Source: Actinomycetota bacterium
GTDB taxonomy: Bacteria; Actinomycetota; Geothermincolia; Fen-727; Anoxymicrobiaceae
Reading direction: 5' to 3'
Length of the DNA: 38,653 nt
Assembly: GCA_016927325.1 (NCBI GenBank)
Contig: JAFGMY010000031.1
Location: 1 to 38,653, forward strand
The position numbers and the translations under genes were made by a program. Position 1 is the stretch's first letter. Every line of letters begins with the position of its first letter. Under the pieces are notes generated by a model. The model was not told the origin of the DNA, searched no databases, and worked only from the letters and a program-made list of their open reading frames with translations. Positions 8,711 to 17,136 of the stretch are shown one piece after another.

Positions 8711-9288
8711 GCGATTCTTTCACTGAAGACGTTGACCGGAAGTATGGCGAACCAGAAATATTCGGCTGCCTGCGGGCTTAAAAAGGCCAGGGCGATCGAT
8801 ACCATGAAAACACCACCGACAAGGAGAAAAGATAAGGTCGCGTGTTTACCCATCTCAACACTGAAAGCACTTGAAACGAGACCGGGTGACTTTGTGATAA
8901 AGTACCACATCGCCGCAAAAAGAAAACACGCTGCTGCATAGTTCGCCGCATATATGATTACACCGATACTGGTATTTCCATATTCGCTGATAACGCTTGT
9001 CGAGAAAGGAAGCAGAATGATACTGAGTAATATCGCCAGATTGATCCACAGAAGGAAACCGTTCTGATTTTCGATATGTCTAAAAAGGTTGTGATGAGAG
9101 ATCCACAGGAAACCGATGATCAAAAAGCTCAATATCAATGCGAAAATATTGGGCCATAGCGCAGTTATTTCGGAGACAAGCTCTTTATTGACAAGTTTTT
9201 CAGGGATATCGGGGATTTCTATATTCAAGACAAGAAGTGTGATGGCAACAGCGAAAACCGCATCTGAAAACGAGGCGATGCGGTCCAC
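8677..9288 (-). CDS. TMEM175/DUF1211 family potassium channel-like protein
   Basis: 203 aa with six TM segments. The N-terminal helix carries FSDAVFAVAITLLVL, the FSD signature of DUF1211; bacterial TMEM175 proteins conduct K+ as tetramers, and isoleucines of the first helix form the hydrophobic gate. The second half repeats the fold more weakly, as expected for a single-repeat prokaryotic member. The GTG start has no ribosome site. An in-frame CTG at 9354 follows GGAGG by 7 nt and would add 22 hydrophilic residues, so the real start may be there. Note the potassium cluster further on (24577-32353). Confidence 0.82.
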   Translation of the reverse strand: MDRIASFSDAVFAVAITLLVLNIEIPDIPEKLVNKELVSEITALWPNIFALILSFLIIGFLWISHHNLFRHIENQNGFLLWINLAILLSIILLPFSTSVISEYGNTSIGVIIYAANYAAACFLFAAMWYFITKSPGLVSSAFSVEMGKHATLSFLLVGGVFMVSIALAFLSPQAAEYFWFAILPVNVFSERIAKKRRTSPKSG

Positions 9289-9507
9289 TTGACGCCGGTT
9301 ATTTTCAGCGGTTTCGTATGTTGAATTTTCGGCAGCCTGTTCAATCTTATGCAGTGAAGTACCTCCAACCGTTAGATTATTAAAGATTTTCTGATATTTA
9401 ATTGGTCAAAGCATCGGCTGTGACCTTTCATGGCGTGATATCTTTCCGGAGTGCATCAGCACGGGAAATTAGTTTCACAGTGGATTCAATGGCGGAAATG
9501 GCAGGCG

Positions 9508-10491
9508 CTATTCCAGGAAGTAAAGTATCACCCGGGACATCCTGAGTGGTTCCTGGTATTGAAGGCCGTGGCCGGCATCCTGAAACTGGATAAGCCATGA
9601 TCCCGGAATCTGAGCGACCATTATTACCGAGTTTTCCGGCGGGGTTAGAATATCATCAGCCCCGGTTATCAGAAGTGTTTTGGCCTTGATATTGTGCAAT
9701 CGATTGTAAGCACCGGCCCAGGACGTCATGGCCGTGTACTGTTTTGACACTGACTCCGGCGAGACACTTTCGAGAGTGTTTGAGAATAGGGATTTCACAT
9801 GGTCCATGTTTTGTTCATTTGACAGCCAGTCCCCCGGGAAAAGGAGGTTCAAAAGCCTTTCGCCTCTCTGGGAAGGGCTGCCGGATGTGTTTCCCAAAGC
9901 GTTCATGATCTTTGGGGAAGGGGGGACTGCTTCCTCGCCACCGGGGTCCGCGGCATACAAGACCAGGCCGTCCACCACCCCGGGGTTTCGCAACGCAAGC
10001 TCCTGGGCTATATTTGTGCCCATAGACCAGCCAAGGACGCTGCATGCTTCAATATTCAGGGCATCAAGCAACCCGGCTGAGTCGTCAGCGAACTGCTCTA
10101 TAGTGAACTCACGCTCACCGGAACCGGTCTCACCGGTGCCCCGGTTGTCGAAAACGATTACCTGATGACGCGTAGCGAGATTATTCAGCAGCTCAGGGTC
10201 CCACATCTCCATTGTCCCTGAATATCCCATGATCATAAGAAGAGGAGTTCCTTCACCGAATGTCTTATAAGCGATTTCGATATCGCCGACGGCAGCTTTC
10301 CTGACCTTCGACCTGGTAATTCCTGTGTTGACTTCAGTGCTTGTGTTATCTTCGCATCCCGATACCGCGGGAAGCCCAAGTGCCAGGAATAACAGGAGAA
10401 TTGCTGTCAATATGACTGTTTTTGCGGTTTGCCTACGCACTGAAAGGTATGGTTCGCTCAGGATTACCGTCTCCTGTAGTCGGAATTTCAA
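9508..10491 (-). CDS. Alpha/beta hydrolase lipoprotein
   Basis: 327 aa. A signal peptide ends in the lipobox VSGC (Cys46), so the enzyme is anchored outside the membrane. The alpha/beta hydrolase core follows: oxyanion region MGYSGT, the nucleophile elbow GWSMG (Ser156), acidic residue in TGADDILTPP (about Asp280) and the catalytic His in DAGHGLQ (about 308). The catalytic triad is complete. The TTG start is preceded by AAGGAAG with 5-nt spacing; an internal CTG or GTG start is possible and would shorten only the pre-signal region. Substrate unknown; family members include esterases, haloperoxidase-like and C-C hydrolases. Confidence 0.85.
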   Translation of the reverse strand: MKFRLQETVILSEPYLSVRRQTAKTVILTAILLLFLALGLPAVSGCEDNTSTEVNTGITRSKVRKAAVGDIEIAYKTFGEGTPLLMIMGYSGTMEMWDPELLNNLATRHQVIVFDNRGTGETGSGEREFTIEQFADDSAGLLDALNIEACSVLGWSMGTNIAQELALRNPGVVDGLVLYAADPGGEEAVPPSPKIMNALGNTSGSPSQRGERLLNLLFPGDWLSNEQNMDHVKSLFSNTLESVSPESVSKQYTAMTSWAGAYNRLHNIKAKTLLITGADDILTPPENSVIMVAQIPGSWLIQFQDAGHGLQYQEPLRMSRVILYFLE

Positions 10492-10599
10492 GATCTTCCT
10501 TGAATAAATAATAAAATTTTAAGGACCGCCGGTTCCGGGGTGTCAGAGACGCTGCATACTGAAATGCCGGGCAGTTCCTTTTACTTGTGCAAAACACGA

Positions 10600-11079
10600 T
10601 TACTCCTGTTCTTCTCTGTGGGTAACGTGCGGGTAGACTTCTATCTTATCCAAAGGTGTAATCGCACGTAGAAATACTCCTATGGACACACCCAGAAGGG
10701 AGGCGCTCAGGATGGCGAATGCTACTATTAAAGCGGTCCCACCGGGACCGATTATGGTTCCAATCATCGCAACCAGGAAAAGCAGGCTTGAGACGGCAAA
10801 TAACAGGGACGCGACCTTCAGCCTCCGGCTTCTCGGTATTTTCTTAATCGTGGTTGAAGGCGCGATATTCTCCGAGCACTTGACGCAAAGTGTTTCACCT
10901 TCAGGGGCTTTTTCCCCGCATATTTCACAGATTCCAAGTTTTTCAGGCGGGATATTTACTCCGTCACCCTTGGAATGTCTTTGTATGGACCCGCACTTGT
11001 CGCATATTGTCATGTAGTGAGCGATTGGATGCCCGCAAACCATGCAGTAATGGTCTTCAGGTACTTCCCGGTGTGCCAC
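10600..11079 (-). CDS. Double zinc-ribbon membrane protein
   Basis: 159 aa. The N-terminal cytosolic half has two four-cysteine zinc ribbons (CMVCGHP..CDKCG and CEICGEK..CVKC). A basic linker IPRSRRLK precedes two TM helices (about residues 86-136) and a short charged tail. GTG start with GGAGG five bases upstream. Such zinc-ribbon/TM proteins are common and mostly uncharacterised; the ribbons probably bind protein or nucleic acid partners at the membrane. It follows the DJ-1-like gene on the same strand after 73 bp, so they may be cotranscribed. Confidence 0.78.
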   Translation of the reverse strand: MAHREVPEDHYCMVCGHPIAHYMTICDKCGSIQRHSKGDGVNIPPEKLGICEICGEKAPEGETLCVKCSENIAPSTTIKKIPRSRRLKVASLLFAVSSLLFLVAMIGTIIGPGGTALIVAFAILSASLLGVSIGVFLRAITPLDKIEVYPHVTHREEQE

Positions 11080-11152
11080 GTATACCTCCCTGTCGGTACA
11101 TACAAATACGTAAATCTTGCCGGTGCTGCCGGGCGGTAATGATTGTACTGCA

Positions 11153-11680
11153 TTATCCGCCGTCTCCCAACATGCTGATAAGCTCTTCCGCGAACTGTGA
11201 AGCGGCGGCGGGCCCGGATCCGGTCAACAAGTTTCCGTCCCGCTGTATTTCATTACCCGTGCACTGACCGCCTCCGCGTTCAACGATGGGTTTTACGGAC
11301 TCAGAAGTAGTGACCCTGCGGTTTGCCAGGATACCGGCATTGGCGAGAATAGCGGGCGCAATGCAGATTGCGCCAACGATTTTTCTCTGGTTCATGGCCT
11401 CTCGTGCGATCATCTGGGCGGTCAAGTCCTCAAAAAACACGGAAGCGCCGCTGCCTCCAACAAAAACGACCGCATCGAAGCCGGCGGGATGCACCTCGTA
11501 GATTGTCGCGTCCGGGATGACTTCCGTCCCGAACATGCCTGTGGCCTTGTGAGTGGTAAGAGAGGCTACGGTTACTTCAGCGCCTGCTTCCATAAGCAGG
11601 TTGAAGGGGATTTCAAACTCCTCGTCGCGAAAGTTGCCCGGAGCAAGAATGAAAAGAACCTTTTTTTCACTGAGCGTCAC
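11153..11680 (-). CDS. DJ-1/PfpI family protein
   Basis: 175 aa, single domain. The class I glutamine amidotransferase-like fold shows the family landmarks: Glu in RDEEFEIP near residue 20, the nucleophile-elbow cysteine in VGAICIAPA (Cys106), and FVGGSGA before it. Members act as protein/nucleotide deglycases, chaperones, proteases or redox sensors; the sequence alone does not decide. Cytoplasmic, no signal peptide. GTG start with AAAGGGG eight bases upstream. It lies downstream of the MMPL gene on the same strand after 142 bp. Confidence 0.85.
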   Translation of the reverse strand: MTLSEKKVLFILAPGNFRDEEFEIPFNLLMEAGAEVTVASLTTHKATGMFGTEVIPDATIYEVHPAGFDAVVFVGGSGASVFFEDLTAQMIAREAMNQRKIVGAICIAPAILANAGILANRRVTTSESVKPIVERGGGQCTGNEIQRDGNLLTGSGPAAASQFAEELISMLGDGG

Positions 11681-11822
11681 CGCAATACCCCTTTAACCAG
11701 TCGAATGTTTGCACTGATATTACACTAATATGATAACACCAATCGGCAAATAGTTTAAAAACACCGTAACCGGTCTTGTTGCAGGTATGGAAAGCTAAAA
11801 TTGCGGTTATCCGGGAAACAAA

Positions 11823-12530
11823 TCAGGTTTCTGCGGACCTGTGCCGGGACAGGAATTTTGCCACAACCGCCAGAAGGCTTGGAAGAACGATAATGGCACC
11901 GATCAAAGCTCCGACTAAAGAGATCGCGATAGTGATACCGAACCGGCTGAGCGGTGTCATCCGGGAGGTGCCGATGATAGCGAAAACGCCGCATGTCGTA
12001 AGCGCGGCTGCGAAAAGCGAGCGTCCCACATGCAGAACGGTTTTCCTGATTGCCCCTGAAACATCCGGGACCCCGTGGTTGAACTCCTCGCGGAACCTGT
12101 GGGTGATATGGATTCCGAAATCGACACCGACTCCTATTACCAGGGAGGATATAGTAACGGTGAAGAAATCAAGCGGCCATCCGATAACGTAGAGAACAAT
12201 AAGCTCGAGGGCGATTCCGAAAACGACCACGATAAGGGTAGCCATTCCGTAAAGCACCGAGCGGAAGACGACTATGAGAACAAGCAGGCAGAGGAGGAGA
12301 GCGAGACCGGAAGATTTTACCTGGGTGGGCAGTATGTTTCCAAGAAGGTCGGTTACGATTATTGATGACCCGGTGGCTGTGGCCTGCATGCCGGTTTCCG
12401 ACTCCAGTGTAGAAGCCTCGGCCCTTATCAACTCAGCGACGGCTTTCATTTCATTTTGAGATCCCCGGGGCGTTCGTATAAGAACGATTGTGGTATCGCC
12501 GCCTTCATTGACGAAAGAGTTGGTCTGCAT
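11823..12530 (-). CDS. MMPL/RND transporter, C-terminal part (separated by frameshift)
   Basis: This ORF is the continuation of the gene at 12626-14167. The matching frame is open upstream to about 12665 and continues the protein as NEIKIDREGIISIADIVSD, so the ATG at 12530 is internal. It encodes the end of the second periplasmic loop and the second block of about five TM segments, with DFGIHITHRF corresponding to the conserved TM4-type motif of RND/MMPL proteins. In an intact copy the gene would give about 780 residues. See the N-terminal part for the frameshift. Confidence 0.8.
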   Translation of the reverse strand: MQTNSFVNEGGDTTIVLIRTPRGSQNEMKAVAELIRAEASTLESETGMQATATGSSIIVTDLLGNILPTQVKSSGLALLLCLLVLIVVFRSVLYGMATLIVVVFGIALELIVLYVIGWPLDFFTVTISSLVIGVGVDFGIHITHRFREEFNHGVPDVSGAIRKTVLHVGRSLFAAALTTCGVFAIIGTSRMTPLSRFGITIAISLVGALIGAIIVLPSLLAVVAKFLSRHRSAET

Positions 12531-12625
12531 GTTCTCCTCAAGAGAAGCGAGAATCCTCTCTATTTCTTCACGGGTCTCGGGAATCTCACCATTTGACGTG
12601 TCACTTACGATATCGGCGATCGAAA

Positions 12626-14167
12626 TTATACCTTCGCGGTCGATCTTGATTTCGTTCCCGCCTTTACGCTTTCAAGCGCGATATCGTCTTCAAGTTCAAG
12701 GAGCGCCTTCAGGTTGTCGGGGTCCAGGATGTCCCCCTTAACCAGCAGCATATCCTGATGTCTCGAGCCGAACTTTTCACTGATAAGGTTACCCGCCTTG
12801 ACGCTTGGCGTATTCACGGGAAGGAAGTTTGAAAAATCGGCGTCGGTGTCAAGTTGAAAGCCGGCAAAGATAGAGAATCCTATGATTACGATCAGTAAGC
12901 CGATTACCAGCCAGTGGTACCTGTAAGCCGCAACGGCGGATCCCGAAAGTATTTGATCTATGAACGTGCCGTACCATGCTTTATCTTTTTGTTTCTTGAT
13001 CTTCTCCATGTGTTTCCGGCGCTTTTCATCTTTCTTGTTCCCGTCGCGTATTACCATTATTGCAGGAAGCATAGTGACCGCCAGGAGGAAGCTGAAGACC
13101 ACTCCCAGCAGGCAGAGTATTCCGAAGTCTCTCAATGGCGGCATGTCGCTTACGGTGAAAGACACGAACCCGAAAACGGTAGTAAGGGCGGTAAGGAACA
13201 CGGCAATGCCGACTGTTTTCATGCTGGTATTGACGGCATCATAGGGATTTTCACCGGTTTCCCTCTCCTCGTAGTACCGGCTGAGAAGGTGTATTACATA
13301 GGCGATGTTTATACCAAGCATGAGCGGTACTATCATCACCGACATCATCGTGTACGATATTCCGATCCATCCCATGAAGCCAAAAAGCCAGGTTACAGAT
13401 ATCATCATGATGAAAAGCGGAAGGGCTATATCTGAAACACGGCGGAAGGTCATGAAAAGTATAAGTATCAGGAATGCAAGGGCGATCAACAGGAGCTTGC
13501 TCGATTCACTGCTCATAAGCTTGCTGTTGTCCCTGCTCTGCGCGGCGGACCCGGAAATGTATGCGTTTTCACTCTCTCCGTCGAAGGTGTCGTCGAGGTA
13601 GCTCTCGAAGGATTCAAGCAGTTCAGCCTGGGCTTTCTCTTTTAATCCGGGCTTGAGCTGGAACTTGACAAGTGTCGCGGTCCTGTCTTCGGAGATCACC
13701 TCGCCGAACAGCCTGTTCCTTGCATATTCGGAAGAGAGGTACATCTCGAGCTTTTTCAGGCCTTCATCGGGGTCCACAACTGTCTCTCCGGGAACGGAAT
13801 CCCGGCGGCCGTTCATTTTGTTCATCCCGTCGAGATAAGTTTCGATCGCCGCCAAATGGCCTTTTTTTGCACCGGCTTCTTCAGCGCCTTCAATTGATAG
13901 ACCGTAAAGTTTCTTCGCGAAAAGGGGAGTAGTGACATCATCCGCAGTAACGATTACGTACTGCCAGTCGACATTACCGAACTCATCTTCAATTGTTTCA
14001 AGGGCTTTAAGCGAATCGTAGTCTTTGGGAACCATGCTTTCATTGGATGTGTCCATATGAATGCGGCCCATGCCGAGGACCATGAAAACGGTTATCACCG
14101 CGGCTGCGGCGATTACCAGCCATGGTTTCTTCTCAGACATTTTTGCCAGGATTCCAAACAGTTTCAT
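12626..14167 (-). CDS. MMPL/RND transporter, N-terminal part (frameshifted gene)
   Basis: 513 aa as read. One TM helix, a large extracytoplasmic loop, a block of TM helices (about 222-385) with the MMPL motif LMLGINIAYVIHLLSRY, a basic cytosolic linker, and a second TM/loop start. This is the first half of an HAE3-type (hydrophobe/amphiphile) RND exporter, presumably moving lipids or amphiphiles outward. The frame ends soon after ALESVKAG at 12626. Adding one base to the T run at 12663-12665 (minus-strand AAA to AAAA) restores VKGGNEIKID and joins the downstream ORF exactly. It lies 61 bp behind marR on the same strand. A sequencing indel or a recent inactivating mutation are the alternatives. 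Confidence 0.85.
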   Translation of the reverse strand: MKLFGILAKMSEKKPWLVIAAAAVITVFMVLGMGRIHMDTSNESMVPKDYDSLKALETIEDEFGNVDWQYVIVTADDVTTPLFAKKLYGLSIEGAEEAGAKKGHLAAIETYLDGMNKMNGRRDSVPGETVVDPDEGLKKLEMYLSSEYARNRLFGEVISEDRTATLVKFQLKPGLKEKAQAELLESFESYLDDTFDGESENAYISGSAAQSRDNSKLMSSESSKLLLIALAFLILILFMTFRRVSDIALPLFIMMISVTWLFGFMGWIGISYTMMSVMIVPLMLGINIAYVIHLLSRYYEERETGENPYDAVNTSMKTVGIAVFLTALTTVFGFVSFTVSDMPPLRDFGILCLLGVVFSFLLAVTMLPAIMVIRDGNKKDEKRRKHMEKIKKQKDKAWYGTFIDQILSGSAVAAYRYHWLVIGLLIVIIGFSIFAGFQLDTDADFSNFLPVNTPSVKAGNLISEKFGSRHQDMLLVKGDILDPDNLKALLELEDDIALESVKAGTKSRSTAKV

Positions 14168-14228
14168 CGGGGGGTTAATCCTTTCGCTTGAGAATAATCA
14201 GTGGTCTCTGACAAGTTACAGAGAGAGA

Positions 14229-14663
14229 TTATTCATATCTTTCATCTATTTTCATGAGGAGCTCAAGAAATAATGAGCGCTCATCCTCACTCAGCACCGA
14301 GAAAATCTCTTTTGTGATTTTATTCCTCTTCGAACACACCTGTTTTACGAAGCGTTCTCCTTCTCCGGTCAGACGGGCGTGCACAACACGGCGGTCGTCC
14401 CGGCCTCTTTCCCTTTCGATCATCTTTTTATCCACGAGCCGGTCCATCATCCTGGTGGCGACGCTCTGGGAAATGTGCCACTGTTTAGAGATATCACTTA
14501 CGCTTGAAGAGCCGCTTTCGTAAAGAAAGACAAGAAAAGCGGCCTGGGGAACTGTAAGACCGGTTTCATTTGCGAGTTCGGCCATAGGATGAGGAGCTTT
14601 CCGGGCCAGCCTGGTCATATAGCCATTAACGATTCTCGTGAATTCCTCGAGTTGGTCTTCCAT
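14229..14663 (-). CDS. MarR family transcriptional regulator
   Basis: 144 aa. The winged-helix core is clear: VSDISKQWHISQSVATRMMDRL (recognition helix), then a wing with RERGRDDRRVVHARLT, the DxR motif of MarR proteins. It is the first gene of a two-gene unit with the MMPL exporter, the usual arrangement for a ligand-responsive repressor of an efflux pump. ATG preceded by AAGG at 7 nt. Directly upstream lie three 9-bp repeats spaced exactly 16 bp apart, a probable autoregulatory operator. Confidence 0.9.
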   Translation of the reverse strand: MEDQLEEFTRIVNGYMTRLARKAPHPMAELANETGLTVPQAAFLVFLYESGSSSVSDISKQWHISQSVATRMMDRLVDKKMIERERGRDDRRVVHARLTGEGERFVKQVCSKRNKITKEIFSVLSEDERSLFLELLMKIDERYE

Positions 14664-14670
14664 AAATATA

Positions 14671-14741
14671 CCTTATGCAATATATACCTAATACATAATA
14701 TGCCTAATGCATACTTTATATTTCGACGATTTCGATGTCAA
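14671..14741 (-). promoter_or_regulatory. marR-mmpL promoter and repeated operator
   Basis: Three near-identical 9-mers on the plus strand, CCTTATGCA (14671), CCTAATACA (14687) and CCTAATGCA (14703), are spaced exactly 16 bp apart. The third lies in TGCctaatGCA, a small inverted repeat. Minus-strand promoter elements TTGACA (14741-14736) and TATAAA (14720-14715), spaced 15 bp, put the start site near the third repeat, so bound MarR would block transcription. The promoter assignment is by eye. Confidence 0.5.
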
Positions 14742-15052
14742 TCTTTATAGTGATCGGCAGAATCAGGCGTGTCCATGCTGTTTATTGTCGGGAATAACCC
14801 GGATGGGGGAGTTAAGTTCTGATACAGGTTGCACTGTGTTAACAATAATATGAGTGTGTTTCCGCGAAAGGCGGTTCAACATACATGGATGATCCGGAAG
14901 ACGGAACGTATTGAGAAACGCATGAGGTAAGTAAAACATGATTGAGGTCGGCGGCGAGTTCCACATATTCGGGATATTTACGGATTTACAGCGTTCATGT
15001 GTTAACATTTCTTATGAATAATCACGTTTGGATATCAAGTTAAGGAGCGAAT
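14742..15052. other. Intergenic stretch, no gene recognised
   Basis: About 310 bp between the divergent marR and the lipoprotein gene. The minus-strand 81-aa ORF here has no ribosome site or domain-like pattern. The promoter of the lipoprotein gene must lie here, but no convincing element was seen. Confidence 0.5.
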
Positions 15053-15460
15053 ATGAGAAGAGTTGTTGTGGTGCTTTGCGCCATTTCCCTGATTGCGTGC
15101 TCCGCCTTCACGGCCGGCTGCACGAACAATGGAGACGGGCCGGAACAGAAACAGGTAAAGGAAGTTACAGACACGTTTATGAAAGCGCTCAACGGTCACG
15201 ATGTTGGCGCACTGATTTCCGTGGTTGCCAAGAAAGATAAAAAGGGCCTTGAGGAAGAGATGAAAACCGGTGAACCTTCTGATTTCAAGGTCGACTATGA
15301 GATCGGGGACGCGAAAATTGAACGTGATGATAGAGCTACCGTCAGCGTTATCTGGAAAGACGGTAAGGGGTCACTCGAGGTCCCGATGTTTCTGGTTAAA
15401 GAGAAAGGGAAGTGGAAGGTGGATTTCGAGAAGTCAATGGAAATGGACTCAGAGGTGTAG
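15053..15460 (+). CDS. DUF4878-like lipoprotein
   Basis: 135 aa. Signal peptide MRRVVVV..ISLIACSA ending in lipobox TAGC, then a short Asn/Gly linker. The mature domain starts VKEVTDTFMKALNGHDVGAL and ends with KGKWKVDFEKS, the NTF2/DUF4878-like pattern also found at 8157 and 15601. AGGAG lies 5-6 nt before ATG. The gene at 15601 follows on the same strand after 140 bp and is its nearest relative, so this is a tandem duplication. Function unknown. Confidence 0.75.
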   Translation: MRRVVVVLCAISLIACSAFTAGCTNNGDGPEQKQVKEVTDTFMKALNGHDVGALISVVAKKDKKGLEEEMKTGEPSDFKVDYEIGDAKIERDDRATVSVIWKDGKGSLEVPMFLVKEKGKWKVDFEKSMEMDSEV

Positions 15461-15600
15461 GTCGAGCCGGAGAAGTTACATGGGAAGATGCTGATGTAAG
15501 CCAGCCGTGCGAGGATGAAAATACTATCCGTGGCGGCCGAACCTGAAAGTCATATGAGAAAAGTACCCGGAATAAGCGCAACTGATAAAAGGAGAAGAAA

Positions 15601-16032
15601 ATGAAAAGGGTTATTGTCCTGGGGTGTATCTTGCTGCTGGTGTTTTCATCCGCTCTGCTGGTGGGCTTCGGAAGCGGCGGAGGTGGGGGAGACGACGAGG
15701 CCCAGGCTAAAGCCGTGGCTGAAAAGTTTATGAAAGCAAGCATGGAATACGATATTGAGGGAATTCTGGACACCTTGTCAGAGAAAGATAAGAAGGAGAT
15801 ATCCGACGAGGATATCGAAGAGGCAAAGAAGCAGAGTGAGGCGGCAGGGGGCGTAGATCTGGGGATTGACTATAAAATAGGAAAAGTTGAAATTGAAGGT
15901 GACAAAGCGACCGTCGAAGTAGCCGTCGAGTTCGCCGGAGAGAAATCCACCGACAACATTTACATGCTTAAGGAAGACGGTAAATGGAAAGTGGATGGTG
16001 AGAAATCCGGCGCGGAAACAGAGATGGAATAG
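15601..16032 (+). CDS. DUF4878-like exported protein with lost lipidation cysteine
   Basis: 143 aa, clear paralogue of the preceding lipoprotein (AVAEKFMKASMEYDIEGIL; DGKWKVDGEKS). The signal region is normal (MKRVIVL..LLLVFSSALLVGF) but the position where Cys should follow VG is Phe (TTC instead of TGC/TGT), followed by the usual GSGGGGG linker. It therefore cannot be processed by lipoprotein signal peptidase and would be secreted or held by an uncleaved signal anchor. The ribosome site GGAG is intact and the frame is undamaged. A sequencing error at one base is possible. Confidence 0.72.
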   Translation: MKRVIVLGCILLLVFSSALLVGFGSGGGGGDDEAQAKAVAEKFMKASMEYDIEGILDTLSEKDKKEISDEDIEEAKKQSEAAGGVDLGIDYKIGKVEIEGDKATVEVAVEFAGEKSTDNIYMLKEDGKWKVDGEKSGAETEME

Positions 16033-16073
16033 ATGCAGGCAAAGAATTTCTGGTAGAGTATTCATTGTTTTAT

Positions 16074-16150
16074 GCCCCCGTAGCTCAACAGGATAGAGCA
16101 ACTGCCTTCTAAGCAGTAGGTTGCAGGTTCGAGTCCTGCCGGGGGTGCCA
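16074..16150 (+). tRNA. tRNA-Arg (anticodon TCT)
   Basis: Full cloverleaf: acceptor GCCCCCG/CGGGGGT (first pair G-U), D arm TAGCTC..GAGC, anticodon stem ACTGC/GCAGT with loop CTTCTAA giving anticodon TCT (reads AGA), T arm GCAGG TTCGAGT CCTGC, discriminator G and encoded CCA. 77 nt with CCA. Confidence 0.95.
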
Positions 16151-16178
16151 CATCAGAATATGCAAGAGGCAGACTTGA

Positions 16179-16270
16179 ACCTGCAACAACTGGAGCGAAG
16201 CGAAATCAAACGGTTGCAGGTGGGTCACCGCGTGTACGAAGCGCGTGGGGTGAGTCCCGCCGGGGGTGGC
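16179..16270 (+). repeat. Scrambled copies of the tRNA-Arg 3' half
   Basis: Just after tRNA-Arg, GACTTGAACCTGCAAC (16172-16187) is an inverted copy of the tRNA T-arm start (one mismatch). At 16213-16221 GTTGCAGGT appears again in direct orientation, and after about 30 bp TGAGTCCCGCCGGGGGTGGC (16251-16270) resembles the rest of the T arm and acceptor. ACCTGCAAC and GTTGCAGGT form a perfect 9-bp inverted repeat. It looks like a remnant of integration or recombination at the tRNA end. Confidence 0.55.
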
Positions 16271-16339
16271 GGGTATTGATAGTTGCCGCATGTACTTCAT
16301 TTTCAAGCCGCCGATTAAACCGGATGGGGGGAGAGAAGA

Positions 16340-17098
16340 GTGGGTCCAAGGAGAACAGGTTTACATCTCTTCGTAATAATATTTTTAATCTCAATCATGG
16401 CGGTATCTCTTTGTTCGTGCGGGGCCGGTGGCAATGGTGATGAGAAAGCCGTAAAAGAGGGCGATGCCGGCCTAAAACTTCCCCCCGGGACTTCTGAGGA
16501 GGAACTGGAGGAGGCAACTTTCTCAGGTGGGGCGGATGATTCGGTTGCCACAAAAGAGGAACAGCCCGCGCAGGCCGATGAAGAGAAAGCCCAGGTGCAG
16601 ACACCGGGAACATCCGGTGATCTCGCGGGCGGGCGGTTCACAATAATGGAAGCCGTAAGGAAGGAATCAAATTCCGATGTCATAAAGACCGGGGCCAGGG
16701 AAGTGAAGGGCGACTACCTTGAAATCGAGCTCGAGATACAGAACGCGGGTGATGACCTTATCAACCTCGCAGACTACTCTTTCCGGCTGCAAAGCCCGGG
16801 TATAGAGGCGGACAATTACCAGGACTATTACGGGCAGGCTGGAACATATGGGAAGTATGTGTCTGAAGACACCATTGGGGGTACGCTTCTTGATTACGGC
16901 ACTCTGGAACCTGTTGACTACAAGGTCAAGATGGGTGAAGTGGTGGACAAGGTGTTTCTCTTTTTAGACTTGAACCCCAAGAGCGTTGCCAGAAACGACC
17001 TGGTGACAAAGGAAAACACCGTACTTGTTATCAAGAAGACTCAGGGAAGCGATTACGGCGAGAAGATAGAAATGGGCCTCGCCGGCTATCCCGACTGA
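16340..17098 (+). CDS. DUF4352-like lipoprotein of an ABC transporter operon
   Basis: 252 aa. GTG start with GGAG 6-7 nt upstream. The signal peptide ends in LCSC (lipobox), followed by a low-complexity Glu/Ala/Pro region of about 95 residues. The C-terminal domain (about 110-250) is an Ig-like beta sandwich of the DUF4352 / TRF2-like type: GDYLEIELEIQNAGDD for the first strands and FLFLDLNPKS late in the domain. Thirty-eight bases separate it from the MacB-like permease, so it is probably the extracytoplasmic partner of that transporter. Substrate unknown. Confidence 0.75.
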   Translation: MGPRRTGLHLFVIIFLISIMAVSLCSCGAGGNGDEKAVKEGDAGLKLPPGTSEEELEEATFSGGADDSVATKEEQPAQADEEKAQVQTPGTSGDLAGGRFTIMEAVRKESNSDVIKTGAREVKGDYLEIELEIQNAGDDLINLADYSFRLQSPGIEADNYQDYYGQAGTYGKYVSEDTIGGTLLDYGTLEPVDYKVKMGEVVDKVFLFLDLNPKSVARNDLVTKENTVLVIKKTQGSDYGEKIEMGLAGYPD

Positions 17099-17136
17099 GG
17101 ACGAGGGTAAATTTAAAATACAGCGGAGAGAAAATC

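Noticed and set aside
11776-12192. 138-aa plus-strand ORF
   Set aside because: Antisense to the C-terminal MMPL part, no ribosome site or domain.
12626-12670. Programmed frameshifting or stop-codon recoding in mmpL
   Set aside because: No slippery heptamer, stimulatory structure or SECIS-like element is evident; a missing base in an A run is simpler.
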